Below are positions 31,899-41,647 of a stretch of 64,000 nt of DNA, piece by piece. Every line of letters begins with the position of its first letter. The stretch's first letter is position 1. Position numbers and translations under genes: made by a program. This DNA is from SURF-28 sp034521465 (GTDB lineage Bacteria > Bacteroidota > Ignavibacteria > Ignavibacteriales > Melioribacteraceae), in assembly GCA_034521465.1 (NCBI GenBank), contig JAXHMN010000016.1:310001-374000 (forward strand). Direction: 5' to 3'. The notes under the pieces were generated by a model. The model worked only from the letters and a program-made list of their open reading frames with translations. It was not told the DNA's origin and ran no database searches.

Positions 31899-31936
31899 TA
31901 TTTAGTATCAAGATTTAAGTATCAAGTAGTAAGAAG
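31894..31936. repeat. AGTATCAAG-type short repeat between rnfA and rnfB
   Basis: Degenerate iterations of AGTATCAAG / AGTATTTAG in the rnfA-rnfB gap. Similar GTATCGAGTATCAAG units occur at 57678-57705 and inside the sorting-domain coding sequences of the T9SS array. Confidence 0.5.
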
Positions 31937-31975
31937 AAATTTTATAATAGATGAGATAAATTTGAGAGGATATAA

Positions 31976-32818
31976 ATGGAAGCAACATTTTTAATAGCGA
32001 TAGCAACAATGGGCGGACTCGGTTTTATATTTGCAGGCGGTCTAGCAATTGCAGATAAAAAACTAAGAGTTTTTGAAGATCCTAAAATTGCACAAATAAA
32101 TGATGTGTTACCCGGTGCAAACTGCGGCGGCTGCGGATATGCGGGCTGCTACGATTTTGCCGTTAATGTTGTTGAAGGTAAAGCTTCGGTTACCGGCTGC
32201 CCGGTCGGCGATAATGATACTGCAAAAGAAATTGCGGATATTATGGGAGTTGAAGCGGGTGAAAGTGTAAAAATGCTTCCAAGAATTTTATGCCGCGGCG
32301 GTCATCAAGAAGCTGTTCAAAAGATGGTTGATTATTACGGACCGTTAAGCTGCTCTGCAATGGATATAGTGTCCGGCGGCGATAAACAATGTTATTACGG
32401 CTGCCTTGGCGGCGGAGATTGTGTAAAAGCATGTCCCTTTGACGCAATGATAATGAACGATAATGGTTTACCTGAAGTCATAGAAGAACTTTGTACCGGA
32501 TGCGGAAATTGTGTAAAAGCTTGTCCGCGTGATGTAATTGAAATGCACCCTGCTGATAGAGAAGTTTTTGTTTTTTGTAAAAACCATGATGATCCGAAAA
32601 AATCAAAAGATGTCTGTAAGGTCGCTTGTTTGGGTTGCGGAATTTGTGCTCGGAAGTCCGACGGTGGAATTGAGATGGTTGATAATCTCGGTGTTATACA
32701 TTATGATAAATTAGATCCCGAAAAAATCCCATTTGATAAATGCAGAACCGGAGCCATAGGTTATCTTGACGGAAGAGAAAAGAAATTAACAGAAGTAAAA
32801 GAAGAACAGAAGAATTGA
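31976..32818 (+). CDS. rnfB: Rnf complex subunit B (poly-ferredoxin)
   Basis: Electron-entry subunit taking electrons from ferredoxin. Residues 1-25 form a membrane anchor; residues about 40-75 hold the 4Fe-4S motif CGGCGYAGCYDFA ... GCPVG; the C-terminal half has several cysteine clusters (CYYGCLGGGDCVKACPF, CTGCGNCVKACP, CKVACLGCGICARKS), i.e. at least three further [4Fe-4S] sites. 280 residues, intact, with a GAGG site upstream. It is the last gene of the rnfCDGEAB set. Confidence 0.94.
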   Translation: MEATFLIAIATMGGLGFIFAGGLAIADKKLRVFEDPKIAQINDVLPGANCGGCGYAGCYDFAVNVVEGKASVTGCPVGDNDTAKEIADIMGVEAGESVKMLPRILCRGGHQEAVQKMVDYYGPLSCSAMDIVSGGDKQCYYGCLGGGDCVKACPFDAMIMNDNGLPEVIEELCTGCGNCVKACPRDVIEMHPADREVFVFCKNHDDPKKSKDVCKVACLGCGICARKSDGGIEMVDNLGVIHYDKLDPEKIPFDKCRTGAIGYLDGREKKLTEVKEEQKN

Positions 32819-32829
32819 TTTAAGTTAAT

Positions 32830-32935
32830 TGTCATTCAGAGTCTTGATGAAATCGGGACGAAGAATCTTATACCGAATTACTTGCAGGTGAGATTCCTCA
32901 TTCGTCAGAAAGCGCCTCTCTCGGAATGACAATTG
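32830..32935. repeat. Dispersed TGTCATTC/GAATGACA repeat downstream of rnfB
   Basis: An outer inverted pair TTGTCATTC (32829) and GGAATGACAATTG (32922) encloses about 85 bases with CTCATTCGTCAGAAAG. This repeat type is common between genes of environmental bacteria. Its right end overlaps the first codons of a longer open frame of the RseC-like gene. Confidence 0.65.
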
Positions 32936-32946
32936 GTCAAAATAAA

Positions 32947-33387
32947 ATGCAAAACGAAAACATCATAGAAAAAGGAATAGTTATCTCAGCCGAAAACGGT
33001 CACGCAGAAATTGCATTGATCGAAGAAGGAAACTGCGAAGAGTGTTCGGCAAAAATTTTCTGCAAACCGTCGGAGAAAAGCGACTCCAAAATTTTAGAAG
33101 TCGATGATCCATTTGGAGTTAAACCCGGCGATGAAGTTCAGATCGAAATTAACGGCGGTGATATTTTGAAAGCATCATTTTTACTTTACGGAATGCCGTT
33201 AATCATGATCATTATAGGAATTGTCACCGGAATGAGCATCTTTGAAAATACCTCTTTGCCTGAACTGCTCTCATTCATTTTTGGAATTGGGCTTACTACT
33301 CTCTATGTAAGCGGGCTATTTCTCATTAATAAAATCAAACATACCAAACCGAAACTGCCTCAAATTACATTTGTGAAAAGACTTTAA
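32947..33387 (+). CDS. RseC/MucC-like protein (SoxR-reducing system type)
   Basis: Small membrane protein of about 146 residues: a cytoplasmic N-terminal domain with a cysteine set (GNCEECSAKIFCKPS), DPFGVKPGDEVQIEI, then two transmembrane helices (about 85-105 and 112-132). This matches the RseC family, which accompanies Rnf genes and in E. coli helps to reduce SoxR. An in-frame ATG at 32926 exists, but its codons come from the upstream repeat, so the start at 32947 (MQNENIIEKG) is preferred. The location directly after rnfB supports a link to the Rnf complex, perhaps assembly or regulation. Confidence 0.8.
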   Translation: MQNENIIEKGIVISAENGHAEIALIEEGNCEECSAKIFCKPSEKSDSKILEVDDPFGVKPGDEVQIEINGGDILKASFLLYGMPLIMIIIGIVTGMSIFENTSLPELLSFIFGIGLTTLYVSGLFLINKIKHTKPKLPQITFVKRL

Positions 33388-33451
33388 TTTTTAGTGGAAC
33401 ATCTATGGCGTTCTGTTTTTTTGTGGTTTCATTTTGGGTGAAATTTAATTG

Positions 33452-33608
33452 AAGTTCGCTTGCGCTTCAAATATATGCATGATACAGAAATCAAAATTTA
33501 TGCGAACTCCAGCGCAGTTCAACTTTGCACAAACCTTTAGTCAAACCATTTCGTAGTTGTATTTTATTTGATTTATATTTCTATTCGTGTTCAAGTCCTT
33601 CGGACTTG
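33452..33608. repeat. Small intergenic palindromes downstream of the RseC-like gene
   Basis: Two hairpin-like segments, TTGAAG..CTTCAA around 33450-33471 and CAAGTCC-TTC-GGACTTG at 33592-33608, lie in a 263-base gap without a gene. Confidence 0.45.
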
Positions 33609-33650
33609 TGTGAAGAATTATTTAATTTATAAAAAAGAGATAAATGTAAA

Positions 33651-34714
33651 ATGCAAAACAAACTAATCATATACGGCGCTTACGGTTACTCGGCAAAATT
33701 GATTCTAGAAAATCTCGCGAAAAAAGAAATCAAACCGATGCTCGCGGGAAGGGATGAATACAAACTTCGTAAAGTTGCAAATCAATTTGACTGTGAATAC
33801 ATCGTTTTCGATTTAGGAAATAAAGATGAAATAAAACAGAATCTCGAAAATTATCATACTCTTTGAACTGTGCAGGTCCATTTAAATTTACTGCCGGAAA
33901 ATTTTTGGAAGCCTGCTTAGAAACTAATACAAACTATCTCGACATCACCGGGGAAATTCCGGTGCTTGAAACTGCATGGAAATTTAACGATCAAGCTAAA
34001 AACAGAGGAATAACAATTTTACCCGCAGTAGGTTTTGATGTAATTCCAACCGATTGTCTTGCTTCAAAATTAAAAGAGAAAATGCCGGATGCAGTTTCAC
34101 TCAAACTCGGATTTGAAGGCAAAGGCGCTAAAATGTCACGCGGTACAAATCTTACAACTTTAGAAATGATTGATGAAGAAAGCAAAATTCGTCGAGACGG
34201 AAAAATAATCCCGGTGCCAATTGGTGAACTCACTTATGAAATCAAAAATGACAAAATGGATTTTCAAGGCATTGCAATCCCTTGGGGAGATGTGTCGTCT
34301 GCTTTTTATTCAACCGGCATTCCGAATATTGAAGTCTATTTTGGATTATCGAAAGGAGTATTTGCTTCCAGAAGATTATTAACTATCGGTAAAGATTTAC
34401 TCAGGATTAATTCTATAAAAGATTTTTTAAAGAATCAGATTGCCAAACGTATGTCCGGTCCTTCAGATTATGAAAGACAAAAAGCATCAATGATTGTATG
34501 GGGTGAAGTTGAGAATGAATCCGGCGAAAAACTTTTTGAAGCATATCGATTTATTGATGGTTACGAGTTAACCGGACGAGGTGCGGCTGAAGCAGCAATT
34601 AAAGTCATGAATGACGAAGTTAAGAAAGGGACACAAACACCATCGCTTGCATTCGGTTCTGCTTTTATGGATCAGTTTGTTATTGAGAAAATTGTTGAAA
34701 TGAAGATGAGATGA
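33651..34714 (+). CDS. Saccharopine dehydrogenase-like / trans-acting enoyl reductase family protein, one frameshift
   Basis: NAD(P)-binding Rossmann protein. The N-terminus IIYGAYGYSAKLI is a G-x-x-G cofactor loop followed by PMLAGRDEYKL. One T missing from a T-run near 33863 ends the first frame; adding it gives NYHTLLNCAGPFKFTAGKFLEACLETNTNYLDITGE, the strongly conserved family block. Joined length about 355 residues. Substrate unknown; family members act on saccharopine or on lipid intermediates, and I do not assign either. No operon partners. Confidence 0.8.
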
Positions 34715-34734
34715 TTTACTCAAGGTTCCAAAAG

Positions 34735-34769
34735 CAATTACACAGAGAAGGCACGGAGAGCTGCAGAGG
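34735..34769. repeat. Short fragment of an intergenic repeat (CACAGAG..GCACGGAGAG)
   Basis: AATTACACAGAGAAGGCACGGAGAG resembles degenerate copies of the CACGAAG-type repeat. It lies between two convergent genes. Confidence 0.35.
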
Positions 34770-36079
34770 TTAATTAGCCCCTGCTAAAATTTCTTTCCCG
34801 TTGCTGTCATAAACTTCTTCTCTGATTAATCTGCCGTAATTAAATTCTGCTTTTCTTTTAAGCGTTCCGTCGGAATAATAAGCAAATGACGGACCTTCAA
34901 GCTTACCATTTTTGAAAGTAGCAAATTCGGACACTTCTCCGTTTTTATGGTATGTTTTAAATATCCCGTCACGTGTTCCCTTTGTATAATCAATTTCAGC
35001 AAAAAGTTCTCCCGACCTATAAAAATATTTTGCGGTTCCATCGAGCAGATCATTCCTGTAATAAACTTCCGATTCTAATTCGCCGGAATGATAATAAGTA
35101 AACGCTTTGCCGTTTAGTTCGTCATTAGAATATTTATACTCACCGATCAAAACCCCGTCTTCGTTATATTCTTTTGCGGTTCCGTTTTTTATTCCATCTA
35201 TATAATTAATTACTTTTGAAACAACACCGTTTGAGTGAAAGTATGTGTTGATTGAATCGATTGTACCTTCTTCAAAGTTCAAAACTGATTCAAGGTAACC
35301 GTTTGTGTGGTAGTATTTATTGATTCCGTCACGTACACCTTCCCTAAAATTCACTTCCGCTTTCAGCGTTCCTTCTTCATAAAATTCGTCAAAGCTTTCT
35401 TCAACTTTATCGAATTTGCCAACTATATCGTATCGTTCGCGTTTAACAATTTGTCCGTTTTTGTAAGTGTCAATTACCTTGATTGATCCGTCGGGATAGT
35501 ATAGATATGAAATTCCATGAAGTTGATCGTCTTTATAATTTGCTTCAAGTGCTACATCGCCAAAATCGAAATAAACTTTGCTTATGCCTTCAAGTTTTCC
35601 GTCAACGTAATTTCTCTCGACTTCAAGTCCGCCTTCTTCAAAAAATATTTTTGAGATTCCGTTAAGTTCGTTATCCTTATAACTCCAAATTGCTTGCAGT
35701 GCGCCGCTTTTGTAATAAGTTTTTGTGAAACCGTTTAATTTATCGTCAACGTAGTCTGGCTCGGCCCAAAGCTCCCCGGATTCGTAAAACCATTGAGAAA
35801 CGCCTTGCAGCATTCCGTCTTTATAGTTCCAAATCATGCTGAGCGTACCGTCGGGGAAGTACCAACGCGATTCGCCTTGTTCTTTGCCGTCTTCAAAGTA
35901 CCATTCTTTCCAAAGTTGTCCGTGCTCGTAATACTCTTTATAAACTCCGTGAGGTTTTCCGTCAACATAAGTTCCTTCTGTTTCAAGCGCGCCGCTTGGG
36001 TAGTAAGTTTTTTGAATACCTTGGGAGTAAGCAGTGATACCTAAAAAAGAAATAGTATTGTGAGTTTAAGTGTTGTCAT
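34770..36079 (-). CDS. Exported MORN/YwqK-type repeat protein, frameshift in signal peptide
   Basis: Protein of about 436 residues made of some seventeen repeats of about 23 residues (YY..GxLxxxxxYxxGxxxG), as in MORN-variant and YwqK-family proteins. The true start is at 36079 (MTTLKLTILFLF); one T missing in the T-run near 36047 breaks it, and the next frame gives GITAYSQGIQKTYYPSGALETEG, completing a signal peptide with cleavage after YSQ or nearby. The intact frame otherwise opens at 35837. Repeats of this kind form extended beta-structures; some relatives act as antitoxins, but an exported form argues against that here. No partner toxin gene is adjacent. Confidence 0.8.
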
Positions 36080-36186
36080 AGTTTGATTGAATAAGAGATT
36101 CAAAACTAATGAATTGAGTGCTCAAATAGAAAGCAAAAATTCTGTTATCTTTGTTTAATCATTCAGTAAACAATTTGGATTGACCA

Positions 36187-36591
36187 ATGTTTCAAACAAA
36201 AGAACGATTGAGTTTTTACGATTGCGATCCGGCAGGGATTATCTTTTTTGCCAGTCTACTCAAAATTGCACATACAACTTATGAAAAGTTTTTAGCGCAT
36301 ATTTCACCAAACCGTAATTTCTTTTTTGATAAAGAGCTGGTGCTGCCGATAATCCATTGTGAAGCAGATTACCACAAACCTTTGAAAGCATTTGATGAAA
36401 TTGATGTTTCAGTTGTTGTGAAAGATGTACGTGACAATTCGTTTGAGTTAAATTATAAGTTTGAGATCGATTCGAAGTTATATGCGGAAGCTAAAACCAT
36501 TCACGTTTGTGTTGAAAAAAATAAATTTGAAAAGACTAGTTTGCCGATCCAACTGAAAGAAAAGTTAAATGAAAATTTGCAAAAAACTTAA
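36187..36591 (+). CDS. Hotdog-fold acyl-CoA thioesterase, probable DHNA-CoA hydrolase
   Basis: 134-residue 4-hydroxybenzoyl-CoA thioesterase-like hotdog protein. The motif YDCDPAGIIFFA holds the catalytic Asp of the family (D in CDPAG), followed by LLKIAHTTYEKFL and LPIIHCEADYHKPLKAFDEI. Because it lies beside menE and the menaquinone operon otherwise has no 1,4-dihydroxy-2-naphthoyl-CoA hydrolase, it is the best candidate for that step (MenI-type). It is transcribed convergently to menE, so the link is positional, not by operon. Confidence 0.7.
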   Translation: MFQTKERLSFYDCDPAGIIFFASLLKIAHTTYEKFLAHISPNRNFFFDKELVLPIIHCEADYHKPLKAFDEIDVSVVVKDVRDNSFELNYKFEIDSKLYAEAKTIHVCVEKNKFEKTSLPIQLKEKLNENLQKT

Positions 36592-36620
36592 TGCCGCGAA
36601 TGCGCGAATATAAAAGTCAA

Positions 36621-37970
36621 TTAATCGAATAAATTTTGTAATTCGGTTAAATTTGCTTTTCCCATCTCATCAAAGGGAATACTTTCAATTTGTTTGATCA
36701 TTTTGGGAATTTTGTAAGAAGGTAAAATTTGTTTAAGCGATTTGTGAATCTCATCTAAATCTAAATTCGTTTTGCTTACAACGGCGGCGCAGATTTTTTC
36801 TCCCCATTTTTTATCCGGGACACTAAATACAATCGCTTTCTCAATTTTATCAAAGCTTGTTAACGCTTTTTCAATTTCTTTAGGATCAACTTTCTCACCG
36901 CCGGAGATTATAAAGTTATCTTTTCGATTTGTAACGAACAAAAAACCATCTTTGTCGATGTATCCTTCATCGCCTGTGTAGTACCAATTGTTAAATAATT
37001 TATCTGTTGTCTGTTCTTTGTTTTTATAATATTCTTTGAACAAGGAACTGGCTGAAACACAGATTTGATCATCATCAATTTTTATTTTAACACCCGGTAA
37101 TGGTTTACCGGCAGATTCAAATTTTTCAGCAGCTTCTTTGGGATGCAATATTGAAACCATAGAACCGGTCTCTGTAGAGCCGTACACTTTGTAAATTGAA
37201 ATTCCGTTTTCAATTCCTTTTTTAATTAGATTAGATTCAACAGGACCGCCGCCGGCGAAGACCGCTTTTGAGTTTTGCAATTCCTCTTTATTTGTTGCAG
37301 TTAACTTTTCAAGAATTGGGTTTACAACGGAAATATAATCCGGTTGATAAAGAGAAATACTATTTGATATTTCTTCCGAACTTACTTCGGTTGGAATGCA
37401 GATTGTTCCGCCGGATAAAATTGCACGAAGTATAATTTGAAATCCGCCGATACGGTAAAAGGGAAGTGAAGCTAACCATTTTTCATTTTGTTTGAATTGC
37501 AAAAGTTTGTCAATTGATTCAGCGCTTGAGTACAAACTTTCAAAAGTGTGAACAACCGCTTTGGGTTTACCGGTTGAACCGGAAGTAAACATTATTAGTG
37601 CAATCGAATCGGAAGAATAATTTTTGTATTCAAATTCTGTGGTTGTATCAATTTCTTTTTTAGATAAAGTTTTACAACCGATGAAGTTTATCTGATCTTG
37701 AATTTCACTTTCTTTCAAGTTTGGATTAATTGGTAAAACAGCAGCGCCGTAATTCCAAAGAGCAAACAAATCAATTATAAATTGAATTGAATGTTCTGCG
37801 AGAATTCCAACTATATCCTCATTGTTGATTGAAGAAGCTAATTCCTTTGTTCTTTCGTGAATTAGATGTTTTAGTTCACTGTACGTAATTTGCTTTTGAT
37901 TTATTTTTACAGCACACGCATCACCGTTTAACTCGGTTTGCTTTAAAAGCCAGTTGCTATTTTGATTCAA
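36621..37970 (-). CDS. menE: o-Succinylbenzoate-CoA ligase
   Basis: Adenylate-forming enzyme that activates o-succinylbenzoate with ATP and CoA. 449 residues, intact. Signatures: FTSGSTGKPKAVVHT (phosphate loop), KVYGSTETGS, NWYYTGDEGYIDKDGFLFV, RKDNFIISGGEKVDP, and a C-terminal catalytic lysine in DEMGKANL. It follows menC by nine bases and is the last gene of menFDHBACE, whose order identifies the substrate. Confidence 0.92.
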   Translation of the reverse strand: MNQNSNWLLKQTELNGDACAVKINQKQITYSELKHLIHERTKELASSINNEDIVGILAEHSIQFIIDLFALWNYGAAVLPINPNLKESEIQDQINFIGCKTLSKKEIDTTTEFEYKNYSSDSIALIMFTSGSTGKPKAVVHTFESLYSSAESIDKLLQFKQNEKWLASLPFYRIGGFQIILRAILSGGTICIPTEVSSEEISNSISLYQPDYISVVNPILEKLTATNKEELQNSKAVFAGGGPVESNLIKKGIENGISIYKVYGSTETGSMVSILHPKEAAEKFESAGKPLPGVKIKIDDDQICVSASSLFKEYYKNKEQTTDKLFNNWYYTGDEGYIDKDGFLFVTNRKDNFIISGGEKVDPKEIEKALTSFDKIEKAIVFSVPDKKWGEKICAAVVSKTNLDLDEIHKSLKQILPSYKIPKMIKQIESIPFDEMGKANLTELQNLFD

Positions 37971-37979
37971 TGTTGAGCA

Positions 37980-39035
37980 TTAAAACTTCGGCTTTAATTC
38001 GGTATTATATTTCCCCATTGAAAAATTAAGGAGACCGTTTTCAATTGGGAAGACATCCTCGCACGGTTGGTTTAATAAATGCTCTGACGTAGCTAAACCA
38101 TGCGCAATGTTATTATTTATCAATGCGGCAATTAACGCTAAATGTCTTCTTCCTATATTGCTTTCGAATGCGGATGATACTACAATTTTTACGTCATTAT
38201 TTTGAAATTGATTTTTTAGTTGGAAAATATTTCCTAACCCGCCAAATAATGCCGGTTTGATGACGAGAAATTTTACTTTAGAATTGTTGATTATTTTTTC
38301 TGCATCTTCGATTGTACGTACCGATTCATCGGCTGCAATGGGGATTGATGACTTTTGAGATGTCTCTACTAAATCGTCAAAATTTTTCACCGGCTGCTCA
38401 ATATATTCTACCGGAAGTAACGCAAGTCGTTCGCTTCGGAGGATCGTTTTTTTAACATCCCATGATTGGTTGGGATCAATTCTAAATTTTACTTTAGCTT
38501 GTAGTTCACCGATTGCCCAACTCAACAAATTTAACACTTCTTCAAAATTTTCATCACCGGTTTTAAGTTTTATTACTTTGAAATCACTATCAATTATTAC
38601 TTTTAATTTTTCTTGTGCGGAAACAAAACTCTCAATTCCCATTACAGCGTTAACGTTTATCTCCTTTCCGATTTCGAAATTATTCATTAAAGAATTATTT
38701 CGTTTTAACATTGCAGTGATGAAAATTTGTTCAAGTGCAAATTGAATTGTTGGTAAGTTAGTATAGGAATTTATCTGTGTAAAAATTTCTTGGAGTGAGC
38801 CGTCAATCTGGAATGAGTCTTTTTGCGATAAACTAATTAATTCTTTTTCAACATCTTCAAAACTTTCCGAGCCGAATTCGGGAAGGGGAGCAGCTTCACC
38901 AAAAAATGAAATACCATTTTCATCTTTTAATTTTATTATAAAAACTTTCCGTGATTTTAGTTTGCCAGTTGATGTTTTGAAGTCTGATTTGAATTGAAGA
39001 GTATGAGGAAAATATTTAAAAGAATTCAGTATCAT
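37980..39035 (-). CDS. menC: o-Succinylbenzoate synthase
   Basis: Enolase-superfamily dehydratase converting SHCHC to o-succinylbenzoate. 351 residues. Family residues: catalytic K-x-K (VIKLKTG), metal ligands in RIDPNQSW, EQP and ADES, and a conserved lysine in LVIKPALFGG. The N-terminal cap (SFKYFPHTLQFK) is normal. Its start overlaps the menA stop by four bases. Within the menaquinone operon the assignment is secure, although enolase family members can be promiscuous. Confidence 0.92.
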   Translation of the reverse strand: MILNSFKYFPHTLQFKSDFKTSTGKLKSRKVFIIKLKDENGISFFGEAAPLPEFGSESFEDVEKELISLSQKDSFQIDGSLQEIFTQINSYTNLPTIQFALEQIFITAMLKRNNSLMNNFEIGKEINVNAVMGIESFVSAQEKLKVIIDSDFKVIKLKTGDENFEEVLNLLSWAIGELQAKVKFRIDPNQSWDVKKTILRSERLALLPVEYIEQPVKNFDDLVETSQKSSIPIAADESVRTIEDAEKIINNSKVKFLVIKPALFGGLGNIFQLKNQFQNNDVKIVVSSAFESNIGRRHLALIAALINNNIAHGLATSEHLLNQPCEDVFPIENGLLNFSMGKYNTELKPKF

Positions 39036-39928
39036 AAAAGAATTCCGACTGCAAAAAGTAGTCCGTATAAAGCTGATAACTTTGCAGTCAACGCTAATGT
39101 TTCGTTTAATTCTTTACCGGTGATATTGAATATCATTTTGATAAGTTTAATTGCAATCGGTAAAGTTAGCAGAGGTAAAAAGACATAAAAGCTTTGCTTA
39201 AATGTAAAATAAACCACTAATAAAATTGCGTATGATACAATCATAAAAACTAAGTACTGCACTCTTGAGAATCTTCCGCCGTACATTACTGCAAGTGTTC
39301 GTTTACCTGCGACTTTGTCTTCCTCAATGTCTCTATAATTATTTACAACTAAGATGTTTGTAATCAACGCGCCAACCGGGATAGAAGCCCAAAATACAAA
39401 TGTGGTAATCTCCAATGTTTGGATGTAGTAAGTTCCGATTGTACCGACAAATCCGAAAAAGATAAAAACAAAAATATCACCTAATCCGTTGTAAGCAAGT
39501 GGATAAGGTCCGGCAGTGTATGCGTAACCGGCAACGAGCGACATAATGCCTATTATAAAAATTACCCAATCAGATAAGTAAACTAAATACAGACCGAGCA
39601 AAAATGCCGAACCAAAAACTACTGCAATTCCGATTTTCATTTCATTAGGTGTAATAAAACCGGATGCTAAAACTCGAGTCGGACCGAGCCGTTCTTTTTT
39701 ATCGGAACCTTTGAGAAAATCATATAGATCATTAATGAAATTAGTGCCAACCTGAATTAATATCGAACAGATTAACGCAACAATTGCGGCGGGAGCAAAA
39801 AAAGCTCCGTCTTGGATTGCAATTGCGGTACCGACAAAAACCGGCATAACCGCAGCAGGTAAAGTTTTCGGTCTGCTTGCAAGCAGCCAGCTTTCAACTT
39901 TCGATATTTCTTTTGTTGTTTCCAGCAT
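39032..39928 (-). CDS. menA: 1,4-Dihydroxy-2-naphthoate polyprenyltransferase
   Basis: UbiA-family membrane prenyltransferase, 298 residues with eight to nine helices. The two Asp-rich motifs are visible: NFINDLYDFLKGSD and NNYRDIEEDKVAGKRTLAV. It attaches the isoprenoid tail to DHNA in the membrane. It overlaps menC by four bases and follows menB by about 26 bases. Confidence 0.93.
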   Translation of the reverse strand: MLETTKEISKVESWLLASRPKTLPAAVMPVFVGTAIAIQDGAFFAPAAIVALICSILIQVGTNFINDLYDFLKGSDKKERLGPTRVLASGFITPNEMKIGIAVVFGSAFLLGLYLVYLSDWVIFIIGIMSLVAGYAYTAGPYPLAYNGLGDIFVFIFFGFVGTIGTYYIQTLEITTFVFWASIPVGALITNILVVNNYRDIEEDKVAGKRTLAVMYGGRFSRVQYLVFMIVSYAILLVVYFTFKQSFYVFLPLLTLPIAIKLIKMIFNITGKELNETLALTAKLSALYGLLFAVGILL

Positions 39929-39954
39929 AATTAGTTCTTTCTCGGCGTTCTTCG

Positions 39955-40788
39955 CTAAGGGACTCGTGGAAATTTTTTGAAATCCGGTTTACGTTTTTCG
40001 TTATAAGCGTTTCTACCTTCTTGTGCTTCGTCGCTCATGTAATAAAGTAAAGTTGCATTTCCGGCAAGTTCTTGAATCCCTTGTTGACCATCAATATCTG
40101 CATTGAAAGCAGATTTTAAACAGCGAATTGCAAGCGGACTTTTTTCGAGAATTTCATTTGCCCATTGAACGCCTTCTTCTTCTAATTTATCAACCGGTAC
40201 AACTTTGTTTACAAGGCCCATTTTCTCTGCTTCTTCTGCATTGTATTGACGGCATAGGTACCAGATTTCACGAGCTTTCTTTTGCCCGACAATACTTGCC
40301 AAATAACTTGAACCGAATCCGCCGTCAAAGCTGCCGACTTTTGGTCCAGTCTGCCCGAAGATTGCATTGTCAGCAGCGATTGTTAGATCGCATACAACGT
40401 GAAGTACATGTCCGCCGCCGATTGCGTATCCGGCAACAAGTGCAATTACAGGTTTCGGCATACTGCGGATAGTTTTTTGAACATCTAAAATATTAAGGCG
40501 TGGTACACCATCTCCGCCGACGTATCCTTTATCGCCGCGTATGCTTTGATCACCGCCGGAACAAAATGCATATTTTCCATCTTTTGCAGGACCGGCACCG
40601 GTTAAAAGAACAACGCCAATATCCGGATCTTCTCTAGAATCAATCAATGCTTCGTGCATTTCGAGTACGGTTTCGGGGCGGAATGCATTTCGTTTTTCAG
40701 GACGATTGATTGTAATTCTGGCAATCCCGTCCATCTTTTCGTAAATGATATCCTGATAGTCTTTTACTTTGCTCCAATTAAAAGCCAT
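39955..40788 (-). CDS. menB: 1,4-Dihydroxy-2-naphthoyl-CoA synthase
   Basis: Crotonase-fold enzyme closing the naphthoate ring. The start at 40788 (MAFNWSKVKDYQDI) is preferred over the in-frame ATG at 40803, because AAAGG lies eight bases before it. Motifs: INRPEKRNAFRPETVLEM, CSGGDQSIRGDKGYVGG, VAGYAIGGGHVLHVVCDLTIA and GQTGPKVGSFDGGFGSSYLA, all MenB hallmarks. Length 277 residues, intact. Lies between menH and menA. Confidence 0.94.
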   Translation of the reverse strand: MAFNWSKVKDYQDIIYEKMDGIARITINRPEKRNAFRPETVLEMHEALIDSREDPDIGVVLLTGAGPAKDGKYAFCSGGDQSIRGDKGYVGGDGVPRLNILDVQKTIRSMPKPVIALVAGYAIGGGHVLHVVCDLTIAADNAIFGQTGPKVGSFDGGFGSSYLASIVGQKKAREIWYLCRQYNAEEAEKMGLVNKVVPVDKLEEEGVQWANEILEKSPLAIRCLKSAFNADIDGQQGIQELAGNATLLYYMSDEAQEGRNAYNEKRKPDFKKFPRVP

Positions 40789-40818
40789 CGTATTACCTTT
40801 CAATTTATAAACAAAAAT

Positions 40819-41647
40819 TTATATGAAATTAGTTCTCAAGAAACGATTGACAAAAATAACAAATTCGGAAGGTTTTTCTAAATGGATATTATGTCCGGCA
40901 CCTTGCACAATTTTATGCTGTGAATGAGGAAAGAGTTTGTTCATCTCTTTGTTTAATTCACAATACTTTTGATCGAATTCACCTGAGAGAAGAAGCACCG
41001 GAGAGGAAAAATTATTCAAGCCGTTCCCACAAAGGCGGCATTTTACCGGTGCTGAAACCGAGCAAAGAGTTTGCCAATCCAGTTGAATTATTGTTTAATT
41101 TGGTGGTTCTAATTTCTTTTAGTTTTTGTTCCGGTAAGTTTTTCAGCGATTCAAAAATCGGAAGGTCCAACCAATAGTCGATAAAATCTTCGATACCGTT
41201 TTGGATTATTTTTCTCGCGAGTTGTTCGTCATTTTTAATTCGAGTTAATCTTTCTTCATCAAATTTAATTCCAGCAGTTGTGCTTTCCAAAACTAGTCCT
41301 TTTATAATCTGCGGATACTTATCTGCAAAACATAATGCAACTCTTCCACCCATCGAGTAACCGCATAATATTGATTTTATCCAATTCAAATTTTTTGACG
41401 ACATATTTTAGTTGCTGAACTAATTGAAGTCAATTTCATAAAAAGAAATATTATCGGGTGAATCTGTTTTTCCGTGTCCGATTAAATCTACTGCGATGGT
41501 TGAAAAGTTAGAGTCAATTTGAGAAATGATTTCAGACCAATCAGACGATGCACCTGTAAAGCCGTGAATGAATAAGACTGTTGGTTTAACGGGATTAAAA
41601 TTTGTGGTATCAATAAAGAATTGAAAATTTTCGAAAGGAATTTTCAT
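40819..41647 (-). CDS. menH: SHCHC synthase (MenH), alpha/beta hydrolase, two frameshifts
   Basis: Eliminates pyruvate from SEPHCHC to give SHCHC. Three frame pieces (41420-41647, 41012-41404, 40819-41019) make one alpha/beta hydrolase: oxyanion region LFIHGFTGASSDWSE, DLIGHGKTDSP, nucleophile elbow GYSMGGRVAL, and the C-terminal His in GAGHNIHLEKPSEFV. Frameshifts lie near 41410 and 41015. The start overlaps the menD stop (ATGA), and menB follows. Likely intact in the organism. Confidence 0.87.

Noticed and set aside
34770..36079. Toxin-antitoxin module at the YwqK-like gene
   Set aside because: No toxin-like neighbour, and the repaired start gives a signal peptide.
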